From positions 1-46,215 of the forward strand of contig NZ_JAAXLK010000021.1 in the NCBI RefSeq assembly GCF_012641185.1: 46,215 nucleotides of DNA, in the 5' to 3' direction. This DNA comes from Levilactobacillus tujiorum. GTDB lineage: Bacteria > Bacillota > Bacilli > Lactobacillales > Lactobacillaceae. Below the pieces are notes generated by a model, which was not told the origin of the DNA, searched no databases, and worked only from the letters and a program-made list of their open reading frames with translations. Shown here piece after piece: positions 33,414 through 42,648 of the stretch; positions within the stretch are counted from its first letter, which is position 1, and every line of letters begins with the position of its first letter. Both the position numbers and the translations under genes were made by a program.

Positions 33414-35159
33414 CTAACTGCGGTTGAATCGTGCATGCTCCTGCTTATATTCATCAGACTGAACGCGGAAATCTTCTAGTTTGCTTAATGCTTGCTTCTT
33501 AGTTCCTGATTTAATCGCCTCAATATCTTGACCCGCCAACTCTACTTCTGGCTTAACCATTTGACCATCGACCAAGCCTTTATCAATCGCTTGCGATACT
33601 AGGCTCAAGGTCTCATGGCTCGCATTAACTGCATACTTTGCTAATTCATTTACATCCATATTCTTATCCCCCTGCACTGTACGTGTACTTACTTCCAATT
33701 GCTTAGCCAACTTGCTTGCGCTCAACGTTCGACTCTTCTGTACAATGACTACTTCACATAATTTGATTTTCTTCTTGAACTCAGTGTTGATTAACTGCGC
33801 CAACTTGATTTTAAATTCAGCCCTTGCTTCCGCTAACTCCTTTGGCACTAGTACCCGCATATGGCTGGCCTCTTCATCAGTTAACTCTAACTCTTCAGCT
33901 AGCGTCGCGGCCTTCTTGGGTAAGTGCAGTTTATCATCCTTGCGATAGCTATCCATCGACTGCTGCAGCAACTCTACTCCATCCTCGTTCATTGGATAAG
34001 CCAAATGTTCATTATAACCGGACAAGTCTCTTGCCCCGCGGATATAAGCTTGGATTAACAGGCTGTGCCGATGACCATCAATGGCCCGACCACGTAACTT
34101 AGATAACATAATAAAATCCATCAAGAAGTCTTTGTTCTGCTGCTTATTATGCGCCTTACCACTGGCCACCTGACCCGCGTTCTTATCCCTATCAACCCGC
34201 TTCTTAACCTTGGCCTTGTTCCGCCATGCCTTCTTCGACCTGATGATTTGGCTGACCTGAAGCACCGGCGGATTAGGCTTGATGACCCTTTTGGCCTCTC
34301 TATCATCTTCAGCTACCTCAGCTGACTCTGATTCGACGTCATCTGCCATTTCAGATGGTCGGACTGGCTGTAACTCGGTTAACTTGGCACATAAATCAGA
34401 ATAACCATATGTAATACCAGACTGATGCACCAGCTTGACTGGTCTTGGGTCGTCTTCATTCTTATAATTGACCGAACCCGGCAACCGTAAATTATGATTC
34501 AGGTTACTGACATTCCCATCGGCATAGTCAATACCAGCCTGCTTCATGGTTGTGACTAGCCCCTTTAGCTGGTCGCCCAACTTCTTTACAGCCCACACAT
34601 TGTTCTTGGTTACTTTAAGCCCATCTTCAAGCACCCAATATAGATAATAACCATGACCAGAATCGATGACTAAACTTGGATTTAAGTCGATAAAACGCAA
34701 GTAACGCAGTAATCTTGGCAATTCTTCCGCTTTAACTTTTTTTGCCTTCTCAACATCAAAATCAAGGTAAATAGCGTTAATAAATCCTAAATCATCAATC
34801 TTCTGTCCATGGCTGTAAGGCTTAAACACGTTTGGCGTCCAGCTTAGATTCACACCGTCATACTTTGATAACACTTCCTCGGTCTGATTAACAAGCTGGG
34901 CCTTGGTGAACCTTTCCACTGGCACTAATCTTCCACCCTCTTCAGTCGACGACAATACAAATTGATATGCAGAATCGCCAAATAGCGGTAGGCTATCAAC
35001 CACTTGACGCAGGTCATTAACTCTATCGCTATCTATCTTCACCGGATTTAACGTTGGCAATGGCTTACGTGACTCTGCCGATAACCAGTCATCGAACCCT
35101 TTGTATTCGATTTTTATTCGACTTAATATTTCTTCAATTTCTTTATCATTTTCTAACAT
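33414..35159 (-). CDS. Archaeo-eukaryotic-type primase (plasmid/phage replication protein)
   Basis: This protein would make primers or start replication of the accessory element. AEP motifs are in order: INAIYLDFDVEK (DxD metal site, about 127-138), VIDSGHGYYLYWVLED (about 164-179) and LRLPGSVNYKN (about 226-236). In many relatives motif II reads GYHxYW; here Tyr stands there and His is two residues earlier. A Lys/Arg-rich linker (about 290-345) leads to a helical C-terminus that includes a KLAKQLEVSTRTVQGD helix-turn-helix-like stretch near residue 500. No helicase domain is fused. ATG at 35159 is chosen because GGGGG precedes it. The leader carries an SD-sequestering hairpin and an antisense RNA candidate. 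Confidence 0.8.
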   Translation of the reverse strand: MLENDKEIEEILSRIKIEYKGFDDWLSAESRKPLPTLNPVKIDSDRVNDLRQVVDSLPLFGDSAYQFVLSSTEEGGRLVPVERFTKAQLVNQTEEVLSKYDGVNLSWTPNVFKPYSHGQKIDDLGFINAIYLDFDVEKAKKVKAEELPRLLRYLRFIDLNPSLVIDSGHGYYLYWVLEDGLKVTKNNVWAVKKLGDQLKGLVTTMKQAGIDYADGNVSNLNHNLRLPGSVNYKNEDDPRPVKLVHQSGITYGYSDLCAKLTELQPVRPSEMADDVESESAEVAEDDREAKRVIKPNPPVLQVSQIIRSKKAWRNKAKVKKRVDRDKNAGQVASGKAHNKQQNKDFLMDFIMLSKLRGRAIDGHRHSLLIQAYIRGARDLSGYNEHLAYPMNEDGVELLQQSMDSYRKDDKLHLPKKAATLAEELELTDEEASHMRVLVPKELAEARAEFKIKLAQLINTEFKKKIKLCEVVIVQKSRTLSASKLAKQLEVSTRTVQGDKNMDVNELAKYAVNASHETLSLVSQAIDKGLVDGQMVKPEVELAGQDIEAIKSGTKKQALSKLEDFRVQSDEYKQEHARFNRS

Positions 35160-35166
35160 GGATTTA

Positions 35167-35193
35167 ACCCCCAATTGACGCTATTCTGGGGGT
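35167..35193 (-). promoter_or_regulatory. Hairpin hiding the primase ribosome-binding site
   Basis: On the minus strand ACCCCCA pairs with TGGGGGT around a 13-nt loop. TTGGGGG is the only good Shine-Dalgarno sequence for the primase gene, so translation should be low unless the hairpin opens. Confidence 0.65.
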
Positions 35194-35222
35194 AAAAACC
35201 TCACCGAAAACCTAGGTTGAAC

Positions 35223-35251
35223 TTGCATTCTTCATTAGTCTGCATTATGCT
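35223..35251 (+). promoter_or_regulatory. Candidate promoter of the antisense RNA
   Basis: TTGCAT (35223-35228) and TATGCT (35246-35251) are spaced 17 bp on the plus strand, inside the primase leader. Confidence 0.45.
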
Positions 35252-35257
35252 GTCTTC

Positions 35258-35327
35258 GATGAAGTAATTACCTGCTAACCCATGCTGTAATCCGCCAAGA
35301 TTATAAGCAGCTTGGGTTATTTTTTTG
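35258..35327 (+). ncRNA. Candidate antisense (counter-transcribed) RNA against the primase leader
   Basis: A strong plus-strand terminator (TAACCCA-GCTG ... CAGC-TGGGTTA, 35276-35319, then eight T) lies 120 nt upstream of the primase start and antisense to its leader. No plus-strand gene exists to need it. With the promoter at 35223-35251 it would yield an RNA of about 70 nt. Copy-control RNAs of Gram-positive plasmids have this layout. The terminator is seen directly; the RNA is inferred. Confidence 0.45.
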
Positions 35328-35739
35328 CGTCAAATTTTAGTTGAACCAACCTCATTGATTGGTTCACATCCTTAATCTAAATCAACCTAACGGATTACTC
35401 AAATTAATCAGGGGTTAAAATTATCAATTTATCTACTTTACTCCGATTTTCTTGCTTACAGCCTGACTTATTAGCTTTAGATGAATATTATTCACCTAAC
35501 TGCATCTTATCATGAACAAATTATGCTTATTTATTTCAGCCTCATTTACACTCGCCATTCTCAGCCCTTGTGTGCCACCTTGCCCCGTTCACGAATAATT
35601 ACACCTAATTAATCTTAAAATCGCTGTGTGACGATTTGTGGGGGCTGTTTTCGGCGGTTAACCGTTTCTTATCACCTCTGACTAATCATAAAAATCATCT
35701 AAATCTTATCAATCCGGGTCAATTTATCATCAATCCTGC

Positions 35740-35757
35740 ATTTCATATAGTCATACT
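35740..35757 (-). repeat. Recurrent 18-bp motif, copy 3 (variant)
   Basis: AGTATGACTATATGAAAT on the minus strand, two bases different from the consensus. Confidence 0.55.
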
Positions 35758-35857
35758 AGCCCGTTGTGTACATAACTGCTTATTATAAGCTGATTACGTC
35801 CACATATCTATCACTTATAGCCATACTTTGGCCGACGACCAGAAGTTCCATTGACCA

Positions 35858-35875
35858 ATTTCATATCATCATACT
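35858..35875 (-). repeat. Recurrent 18-bp motif, copy 4
   Basis: An exact AGTATGATGATATGAAAT on the minus strand in the gene-free region downstream of the adhesin. Confidence 0.75.
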
Positions 35876-36030
35876 TAATTATGAATCATCAAACAGCTAG
35901 ACTACTTAACCTAATCAGCACAATCTAACATAAGTGGTCATACCCTGACCAACCTAATAACCACGCTGGTCTAACTTACGCTTCAAGCGAACATACGTGC
36001 CCTTGATAAATAAATCCAATTTGGCCAAGC

Positions 36031-36057
36031 AAAAAGGACGACCCAAGGGCCGCCCTC
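36031..36057 (-). terminator. Terminator of the adhesin gene
   Basis: GGGCGGCCC and GGGTCGTCC pair over 9 bp (two G/T pairs) with a 4-nt loop between (CTTGGG turn), followed by TTTTT on the minus strand. Confidence 0.85.
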
Positions 36058-36126
36058 TTCAAACTATTATAAGCATTGGCAATACACATGTTGATGTCGA
36101 ACAATTAATCATAAAATGGAAGTCGC

Positions 36127-39100
36127 TTAGTCTTCACGCTTCTTGTTACGCAAGTGTAACGCTGTCGCTAAGCCACCTAAAGCTAATAACAACATTGCGC
36201 CTAAACCACCATACTCACTACCTGTCTTTGGCATTGCTTTGGCTGGCTTATCCTTTAACTGACACTTCGTAATCTTATTATCTTCAATCTTGAAGTAGCC
36301 TGTCTCAGTCGAACGTTGATAACCCTTAGGCGCCTTAGTTTCGCTAAATGAATAAGTTCCACTTGGTAATGTGAAGTATGTTGGCGTCTTCTTACTGATA
36401 AAGTTAATGTTAACACCTTTACCTTTAATGTGAATGTGCGCACCTGGTAATTCATGCGTGTTCGTCACATCCGTCTTCGTAAACTTCAATTTACCTAAGC
36501 GGTTATCCTTCATTGTCACTGGCGTTACCTTCTGGTCTTTGACCTCGAACGTAATGCTGTGTGTCAACTTATCATAACCCTTAGGGGCAATTGTCTCACG
36601 CAAGCTGTACTTGCCGTCTGGTAATGTAAAGTACTTAGCATGCGACGTAGATACGAAATGAATCTTCGTATTCTTACCCGTTATCGTGATATGTGCACCC
36701 GGTAATTCATGTCCGTTGGTAATATCAGTCTTGGTGAACTTTAATTTGCCTTTCTTAAGGTAGTTCTTTACCGTTAACTGACTGACCTTCTGACTCTTAG
36801 CTTCACGGACACTGGCTGGCGTTGGTGCTACATTATCCTTCAAGTCTACGTTACTTGGCATCGTTACTTTGGATAAATCAGTTGTGCCTTCTGGCGCTAA
36901 TAAACCACCATAATCTAACATTGCTGGATTTTTCACATCTGCGGACTTATCACCAGTGGTGTTACCCTTGGCATCACTAGTCTTATCTGTAGAATCAACC
37001 TTATTAGTAGTCGTACTACTATCGGTTGCAGGTGCTTCTGGTAAGATACTGCCATCCTCGGATACATTAGCCGTTACTCCTGCTTGGTACGTCTGGTCTA
37101 CTGGTAAGGTACCTTTCGTCTTGGACGTGTTAGCATCAGTTCCATCAGTCACATCAGCTACCATATTGCTGGTTGGCAATGCCATTGCCACATAATCGGC
37201 ATCCTTACTGTGGTCGACGCTGGCAACAGTCACTAGATTTAACTTCGCGTCCTTACCACTGGCAGTAATCGTTGTCTTGTCCTTGGTAATCTTGACTGTG
37301 TAGGTTGTCTTGGATAACCGGTACGTATCATTCGGTGCCTTGGTTTCCTTCATCTGATAAGTACCAACGGGCAATTCATGACTGACTGCTTGACTGTTAG
37401 CTCCGATTACTAGGTTCTGAACATGCTTACCCTTACTATCTGTAAGACTGAAAGTAGTACCCTTGGCTACTTTATCGTCTTGCTTAATCGTATATGTAGG
37501 TTGGTTGTCCTTTACCTTGTATTCTTCTACCAGCTTCTTAATTGCAAACCGACCACGATATAACCGGTTATCAATTGGTCGGATGGTTTCACTTGCCTTA
37601 TCAGCATGTAAGGTCGTGTGACCACTATTCTTCAAAGCTTGGTTAGCTTTCTTCGTAATTTGGTCATTGCTTCGTAAGACTGAATCCTTGGATAAACCTA
37701 CGCCGTTACTACCGATAAACAACGTCTGACTGGCATTGTTACTGTATGGTTCGTATTCAAACGCAAACTTACCATCGGTCAATACGTGGTTCTTATCCGT
37801 CTTTAATTCCTTTGCGTAAAAATGAATCATTGGGAATTTAGCTTCAAACTTGGCTAGGCCATCTTTGCCGGTCGTACTTACACCAACTAAGTTATCCTTG
37901 GCTAAGATTACCTTGCCGTCAGCATTCTTGATGTCTTCGGCGTTATAAACGCCAAACGTCACACCGGCTAATGGGGCATTCTTCGTTTCAAATCCCTTAC
38001 CCTGGTCGACCCAATTCTTGAACTGTTCACCTTGCTTCATGATATTTAACTTCAATGTTTGTAACTTGTTGTTGATATCTAAGTTGGTGTTGTTCAAGTC
38101 TTGGTTGACTTGGGCTAACTGACCATCATATTTCAGGTCAACGTTCCATGTCTGATTTTTATCAATCACATAACCAGCTGGTGCCTTGGTTTCCTTCAAA
38201 TGGTACTTACCTAATTCCAAATACTTAGATGTAGCAATACCCTTATCACCGGTGGTGATAGTGTCAACTACTTCACCTTTGCTGGCCTTCTTTTCACCAT
38301 CAGGCTTGACAATATCTTCACTGGCAATTACTTGGAACGTTGCGTTCTTCAATGGCAAGTTGGCAAACTTGAAATTGTGATACTTAATTCCTGTCTGCTT
38401 ATCCGTTACTTGCCCAACGCTATTAATCGTTTGACCAGTCTTCGTGACTTGAATCTTACCCTTTTGACTCGTATCTGGTTGCTTAACTACTTGGGCATTT
38501 TGCATGCCAGCTTGACTGTCTAATGGGACATCAAATTGAATCGTTGCTGGATTCAACTTATAACCAGTTGGTGCTTGGATTTCTTTAATCGTATAGCCCT
38601 TGTTATTCTTATCAAGCTGGCGTGGTAAAATCAGATAACCTTCGGAATTCGTGTGGAAGTTTGTACGCTGCTCATTCTGTGCATCCTCATCATTGTATGT
38701 CCAAAAGTTTACTAAGTCACCGGTATCATTGTTAGTAATTTCATAGACAGCGTTGTTCTCTAACACTGGACTTTCGTTGCCTGATTCAGCATCTACCTTC
38801 ACAATCTTTAACATCGTCGCAATCGGCACGTTAGCAATATGCTCTACGTCCGCCGCTTCATCTCGACTATCGCTGGTATCACCAGTTGTGGTATTTAACC
38901 ACTGGTTATCACCTTGCGGACTTTGCTCATGCGGCGTACCCAAGAAAATCTTGTAATCAGTCATTGCTTGATGTTTGCCATCTGGAACTTCATGAATGTT
39001 GTATTCACCATACGGAATAAAATCTGTACGTGCAAACCCATCTTTATCAGTAATCAGTTCCAATTGGTTGTGGTCTTTGCCATCTGGTAACGTGCTTCCA

Positions 39101-41487
39101 CTTACAATTGGGTGTAACTGCTCAAATGATGTGTCTTCACTGTTCTGGTTGGCCGCGTAATGAATTACTCCATTATTTTCGCCCTTGAACACCCGGGTCA
39201 CAATGAAATGAATACCAGCTAGACCATTGACTCGGCCACTACTTGGGGCTCCATCCTCAGTGTTGGATTCACGAACGTCCGTCTTGTCAATAATCAGACG
39301 CGTTTGACCTACGTGATTACTCATTGTCACGTTCAACGTATTATCCATTGATGGCGTAACCACTGGCGTGAACTCATCCTTATAATTAATCGTTACTGTC
39401 GCAACTGGTGCATCTAACCGATAACCTTGTGGTGCTTGTGTTTCAGTCACTGTGTATGTACCTAGATGCAGGTCGTCTCGACTCATCACAGTTCCATCGA
39501 CACCAGTTACAACATCATCTGTATCTGGACTGGCTGGCATATTACCCCAGTAATCACTGATTTGTTGAATGTGGAAATGCGCGCCAGCAAAGGTACCATC
39601 ACCTTCAGTTTCTGAACCAGTTGTTGCGTCATTCTTGATGATTTGCAACTGACCTTTTTCCTGTAAGTTCGTGAAGCCATTGCCTTGACCATACTCGGGT
39701 TCATTCACAGTGCCATATACTGGGTCTGTGTCACCTGTTACTTTACCATCTTTATCCGTTGTCATCGTATGACCAGTTAATTCGATTGGGTCAGATAGCA
39801 GGCCTTCAGAATCACCGTCATTCAATACATAGGGTGCTGGTACATGCGTTTCTTGTAATCGATATGTACCGCTATCCAATTGTGGTGTAGTCGCTGTACC
39901 ACTTGCATCCGTGGTAATCTTACCATCATTCGGCAATGCTGCCCCTTGGAACCCGGTAGTTACCGGGTCACCATCTTCATTTGTAATTTGGAACTCAGTA
40001 CCAGCAATGGCCTTCCCCGTTTCACGGTCGGTCTTATGCGTTGATAAAATTACTGGCCCCTTATCCTTGGTTGGGATATGTGTATCCGGCGTTCCATGAT
40101 AAACACTGACACTAATTTTCTTCTGCTTTGGGCCACCGCCGAATCCCATTTCTTGATAGCCGGACTTGGTATAGAATGTCGGCTTCAATCCTAAATATGG
40201 ACTAGTCGATGCAACCTTATTCCATGTAATCTTCAATGGGTTGCTCTTTGTATGCGTCGTATCAGTCTTCCACGCAGCTTTAGGGGTTACATTAATACCC
40301 TTCTTATCGATTTTTGTCGTGAAATACTTGCTAGTCTTCGGCGTTCGCTCACCATTGACCTCATCAACCAGCGTATATGTCTTACCTTCATACTTGTAGC
40401 CAGCATATTTGAACAAGATAGCCTTGTCATTCATAGCTTTCTTAGTTCCATTAGCAGCCGGTTGCGTCTCATACAGATGAATCATCGCATAGATTCTATG
40501 TACCGCGTTCATGACATTTGCCGTAGTCAGCTTAGGCGTACCAGTTGCGTAATGTGGGTGCGCTTGCTTTAACAAATTCCAATCAATCTTGAAGCTGCTT
40601 GCCGCCTTACCATCGGTGTAATGCCAAATCACAAATTGCGTTGCCATGTAATCAATCAACTCTTGATGCGTGATAGGGTCGTTAGTCTTGCCGTGGGGTT
40701 GGTACATGCCAAAATAGGCGGCTTCGCTAATCTTCTTTACAGTTGACGCGCTAAAGTTACGACTATCCTTCTTACTGTACCCGGTACCCGAACCTAGATG
40801 ATGATTGTAATCGACGCAGAATACCGCGCGATGGTCTGCATCACGCAATACCGATTCATGGTAAACAAATCCGGTACTCCCATATTGCATGGCGATACCA
40901 CCTGACCCCGTAAAGCCAGAAATGAAGTAGAATGTGGCCGCGTTGACCTTATTGTCGAACATCTTCATTGCGCTTGATTTAGCTTCGGCCTTCAACTTAG
41001 GGTCACTGCCTACTTTATCGCTCGGCAAATACACTTGATTATAGTCACCCTTATCGATAACCGTATTTAACGGTGCTCCATAATTGTCTGGGTATAGCTT
41101 ATCAAATGTAGACTGGCTGACCGAATTCTTGACCTGATTATATGCTGCACGCTGGCCGTCAAAGTCGCCCGTCTTACTCATACTCTTATCAATCAATGCT
41201 TTAGCAGCATCTTCGGTAAGGTAACCAGAATCATTAACAGCTTTGGTTACAGATTCGCTTGTACTAGATTCCGAACTAGCATGCGAATCCGCCTTCTTAA
41301 CTGTCGCCTTAACCTGATTACTTTGACCATTCTTAATTGCTACCTTATTCTTTACTGCTTGCGCTTGGCTGACTCCCGAATCATCAGCCTTTACGTTTAC
41401 TTTACTAATACCAACTGCACCGACCGGCACTAATGCCGCGCTCAACGCCGACAAAGTTAGTAACTTAGTCTTATTACTCATACTCAT
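36127..41487 (-). CDS. Giant sortase-anchored adhesin: thioester domain plus SpaA/Cna-B repeats
   Basis: A surface protein of 1786 residues. It has a signal peptide (about 1-34, ending VKA), a Ser/Thr linker, and then a thioester domain. Cys224 (FCVDYN) and Gln284 (MATQFVIWHY, the TQxxIW motif) would form an internal thioester able to bond covalently to host amines. From about residue 480 there follow eight or more SpaA-type prealbumin-like domains, each ending in an E-x-x-APxGY strand (for example VTETQAPQGYRL, LKETKAPAGYVI, SETKAPKGYQRS), probably with Lys-Asn isopeptide bonds. The last two are near-duplicates (GKLKFTKTD...). The C-terminus has the sortase signal MPKTG (LPxTG variant), a hydrophobic helix and KKRED. 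Confidence 0.93.
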   Translation of the reverse strand: MSMSNKTKLLTLSALSAALVPVGAVGISKVNVKADDSGVSQAQAVKNKVAIKNGQSNQVKATVKKADSHASSESSTSESVTKAVNDSGYLTEDAAKALIDKSMSKTGDFDGQRAAYNQVKNSVSQSTFDKLYPDNYGAPLNTVIDKGDYNQVYLPSDKVGSDPKLKAEAKSSAMKMFDNKVNAATFYFISGFTGSGGIAMQYGSTGFVYHESVLRDADHRAVFCVDYNHHLGSGTGYSKKDSRNFSASTVKKISEAAYFGMYQPHGKTNDPITHQELIDYMATQFVIWHYTDGKAASSFKIDWNLLKQAHPHYATGTPKLTTANVMNAVHRIYAMIHLYETQPAANGTKKAMNDKAILFKYAGYKYEGKTYTLVDEVNGERTPKTSKYFTTKIDKKGINVTPKAAWKTDTTHTKSNPLKITWNKVASTSPYLGLKPTFYTKSGYQEMGFGGGPKQKKISVSVYHGTPDTHIPTKDKGPVILSTHKTDRETGKAIAGTEFQITNEDGDPVTTGFQGAALPNDGKITTDASGTATTPQLDSGTYRLQETHVPAPYVLNDGDSEGLLSDPIELTGHTMTTDKDGKVTGDTDPVYGTVNEPEYGQGNGFTNLQEKGQLQIIKNDATTGSETEGDGTFAGAHFHIQQISDYWGNMPASPDTDDVVTGVDGTVMSRDDLHLGTYTVTETQAPQGYRLDAPVATVTINYKDEFTPVVTPSMDNTLNVTMSNHVGQTRLIIDKTDVRESNTEDGAPSSGRVNGLAGIHFIVTRVFKGENNGVIHYAANQNSEDTSFEQLHPIVSGSTLPDGKDHNQLELITDKDGFARTDFIPYGEYNIHEVPDGKHQAMTDYKIFLGTPHEQSPQGDNQWLNTTTGDTSDSRDEAADVEHIANVPIATMLKIVKVDAESGNESPVLENNAVYEITNNDTGDLVNFWTYNDEDAQNEQRTNFHTNSEGYLILPRQLDKNNKGYTIKEIQAPTGYKLNPATIQFDVPLDSQAGMQNAQVVKQPDTSQKGKIQVTKTGQTINSVGQVTDKQTGIKYHNFKFANLPLKNATFQVIASEDIVKPDGEKKASKGEVVDTITTGDKGIATSKYLELGKYHLKETKAPAGYVIDKNQTWNVDLKYDGQLAQVNQDLNNTNLDINNKLQTLKLNIMKQGEQFKNWVDQGKGFETKNAPLAGVTFGVYNAEDIKNADGKVILAKDNLVGVSTTGKDGLAKFEAKFPMIHFYAKELKTDKNHVLTDGKFAFEYEPYSNNASQTLFIGSNGVGLSKDSVLRSNDQITKKANQALKNSGHTTLHADKASETIRPIDNRLYRGRFAIKKLVEEYKVKDNQPTYTIKQDDKVAKGTTFSLTDSKGKHVQNLVIGANSQAVSHELPVGTYQMKETKAPNDTYRLSKTTYTVKITKDKTTITASGKDAKLNLVTVASVDHSKDADYVAMALPTSNMVADVTDGTDANTSKTKGTLPVDQTYQAGVTANVSEDGSILPEAPATDSSTTTNKVDSTDKTSDAKGNTTGDKSADVKNPAMLDYGGLLAPEGTTDLSKVTMPSNVDLKDNVAPTPASVREAKSQKVSQLTVKNYLKKGKLKFTKTDITNGHELPGAHITITGKNTKIHFVSTSHAKYFTLPDGKYSLRETIAPKGYDKLTHSITFEVKDQKVTPVTMKDNRLGKLKFTKTDVTNTHELPGAHIHIKGKGVNINFISKKTPTYFTLPSGTYSFSETKAPKGYQRSTETGYFKIEDNKITKCQLKDKPAKAMPKTGSEYGGLGAMLLLALGGLATALHLRNKKRED

Positions 41488-41498
41488 TTAACAACAAC

Positions 41499-41607
41499 AC
41501 CTTCCGAATTGATATGTGAACGTCATATTCCGATTTTTGAAACTTTAAAATATATCTTCAACATATATAATTACTTTTATTTCGGATTATTAACCATTTC
41601 GGAAGGT
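41499..41607 (-). promoter_or_regulatory. Adhesin leader with inverted repeat covering the ribosome-binding site
   Basis: TTCGGAAGGT (complement of 41499-41508) holds the adhesin's Shine-Dalgarno sequence, and ACCTTCCGAA (complement of 41598-41607) pairs with it perfectly over 10 bp. An inner pair (TCCGA / TCGGA, 41582-41587 and 41527-41533) is nested inside. If both arms are transcribed, the leader would hide the RBS; if the promoter lies between them, the arms could be operator halves instead. Confidence 0.5.
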
Positions 41608-41618
41608 AATTAAGGTAA

Positions 41619-41647
41619 GAAAAAAGACAGCATCTCTGCTGTCTTCA
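41619..41647 (-). terminator. Terminator of the secreted-protein operon
   Basis: AAGACAGCA / TGCTGTCTT stem with a 4-nt loop and TTTTTTC on the minus strand, separating the operon from the adhesin gene. Confidence 0.92.
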
Positions 41648-41667
41648 TTTGACCTCGATTTATTTTT

Positions 41668-42633
41668 CTAAATTCCATTGGAGTAGATGTTGATAACGTC
41701 ATAGATTCGATTGCCAGATTTGGTTACGCCAATTCCAACCTTCTTCGCTTTATCCCATGATAACAATCCACGGTGCCCCCAACCACTATCTGCATCATCA
41801 TAAAAGTACTCGTGGATGATTTCTTGGGCGGTATCCATGTTTGTGTCACCGGGATTAGTAATCCCTGCAACCTCGGATACTGGAACATATACATTCATCT
41901 GATGCAGTAATCCATGAATGTACGTATCATTCGTCTTTGGGTCAATGTGATTAAAATCACTGACCAGTTGATTAGCACGGGTTTGACTTGCTGATTCAAC
42001 GCTGGTTGCCAACGTAACTGGTGCTAATCCACGCTTGGTACGTTCCTGATTCAACAGTATTAAGATATCGGCCTGAACAGCACTGGCATCAAATGCCTCA
42101 GCTTGCTTATCAGTAGTTGGCTTTGTGGCTGATGGCTTAGTATCATTAGTCGTCTTAGCATCAGATTTATCATCGTTAACATTAGCATACTTCTTATTCA
42201 GCTTATTAGCCAAATTAGCATAATAATTTGATGACTTACCTGCTGTTGCCTTTGGATTCTTACCAGACTTCAAATATCCCCGCCAAATCCAGCCACTGTG
42301 CTTCTTATTGCCAGAAGTGACATAGTAATAAATCTTACTATGACCGTCCTTCTTGACCAGCAACTTCTCATGCTTGCTGGTGTACCACGTCGTCTTCGGG
42401 TAGGACTTCAAGCTCTTGTATCGACGACCTAGATGCTTGCTATATAGATACCCCTTGGTGCCGTGCATTGCGTGCTTCTTCATACTCTTACGCCATACTA
42501 GCTTTACGCTATGACTACGCTTGGTGCTGTAACTACTTGCATTGGCCGTTGTTGTCGTTGCTAGTAATCCTCCTGACAATAATCCTAATGCCATTAATCC
42601 AGTAGTTAAAATCTTATTACTTTGCTTCATCAT
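41668..42633 (-). CDS. Secreted CAP/SCP-domain protein with SH3-like N-terminal domain
   Basis: An exported protein of 321 residues. A signal peptide ends near TANAS (about residue 33). An N-terminal module rich in Lys, Tyr and Trp (KLVWRKSMKKHAMHG ... YYYVTSGNKKHSGWIWRGYLK) resembles the SH3b/GW-like wall-binding domains of lactobacilli. After a Thr/Lys linker, the CAP (cysteine-rich secretory/PR-1-like) domain begins at ILILLNQERTKRGLAPV and includes RANQLVSDFNHIDP and a final GHRGLLSWDKAKKVGIGV. The start is set at the first ATG after GAGGAGTG. It is last in a three-gene operon. CAP domains here have no proven enzymatic role. Confidence 0.87.
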   Translation of the reverse strand: MMKQSNKILTTGLMALGLLSGGLLATTTTANASSYSTKRSHSVKLVWRKSMKKHAMHGTKGYLYSKHLGRRYKSLKSYPKTTWYTSKHEKLLVKKDGHSKIYYYVTSGNKKHSGWIWRGYLKSGKNPKATAGKSSNYYANLANKLNKKYANVNDDKSDAKTTNDTKPSATKPTTDKQAEAFDASAVQADILILLNQERTKRGLAPVTLATSVESASQTRANQLVSDFNHIDPKTNDTYIHGLLHQMNVYVPVSEVAGITNPGDTNMDTAQEIIHEYFYDDADSGWGHRGLLSWDKAKKVGIGVTKSGNRIYDVINIYSNGI

Positions 42634-42648
42634 TAACACTCCTCTCAA

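Larger units (their letters stand above)
35328..36026. other. Gene-free region between primase and adhesin genes
   Basis: About 700 bp, AT-rich, with no credible gene. It holds two copies of the 18-bp motif (35740-35757, 35858-35875). As the space between a primase gene with antisense control and the next gene, it is a candidate place for a replication origin, though no iterons are seen here. Confidence 0.45.

Noticed and set aside
35997-36272. A 91-codon plus-strand frame at the end of the adhesin gene
   Set aside because: It overlaps the adhesin C-terminus and its terminator and has no RBS or recognisable domain.
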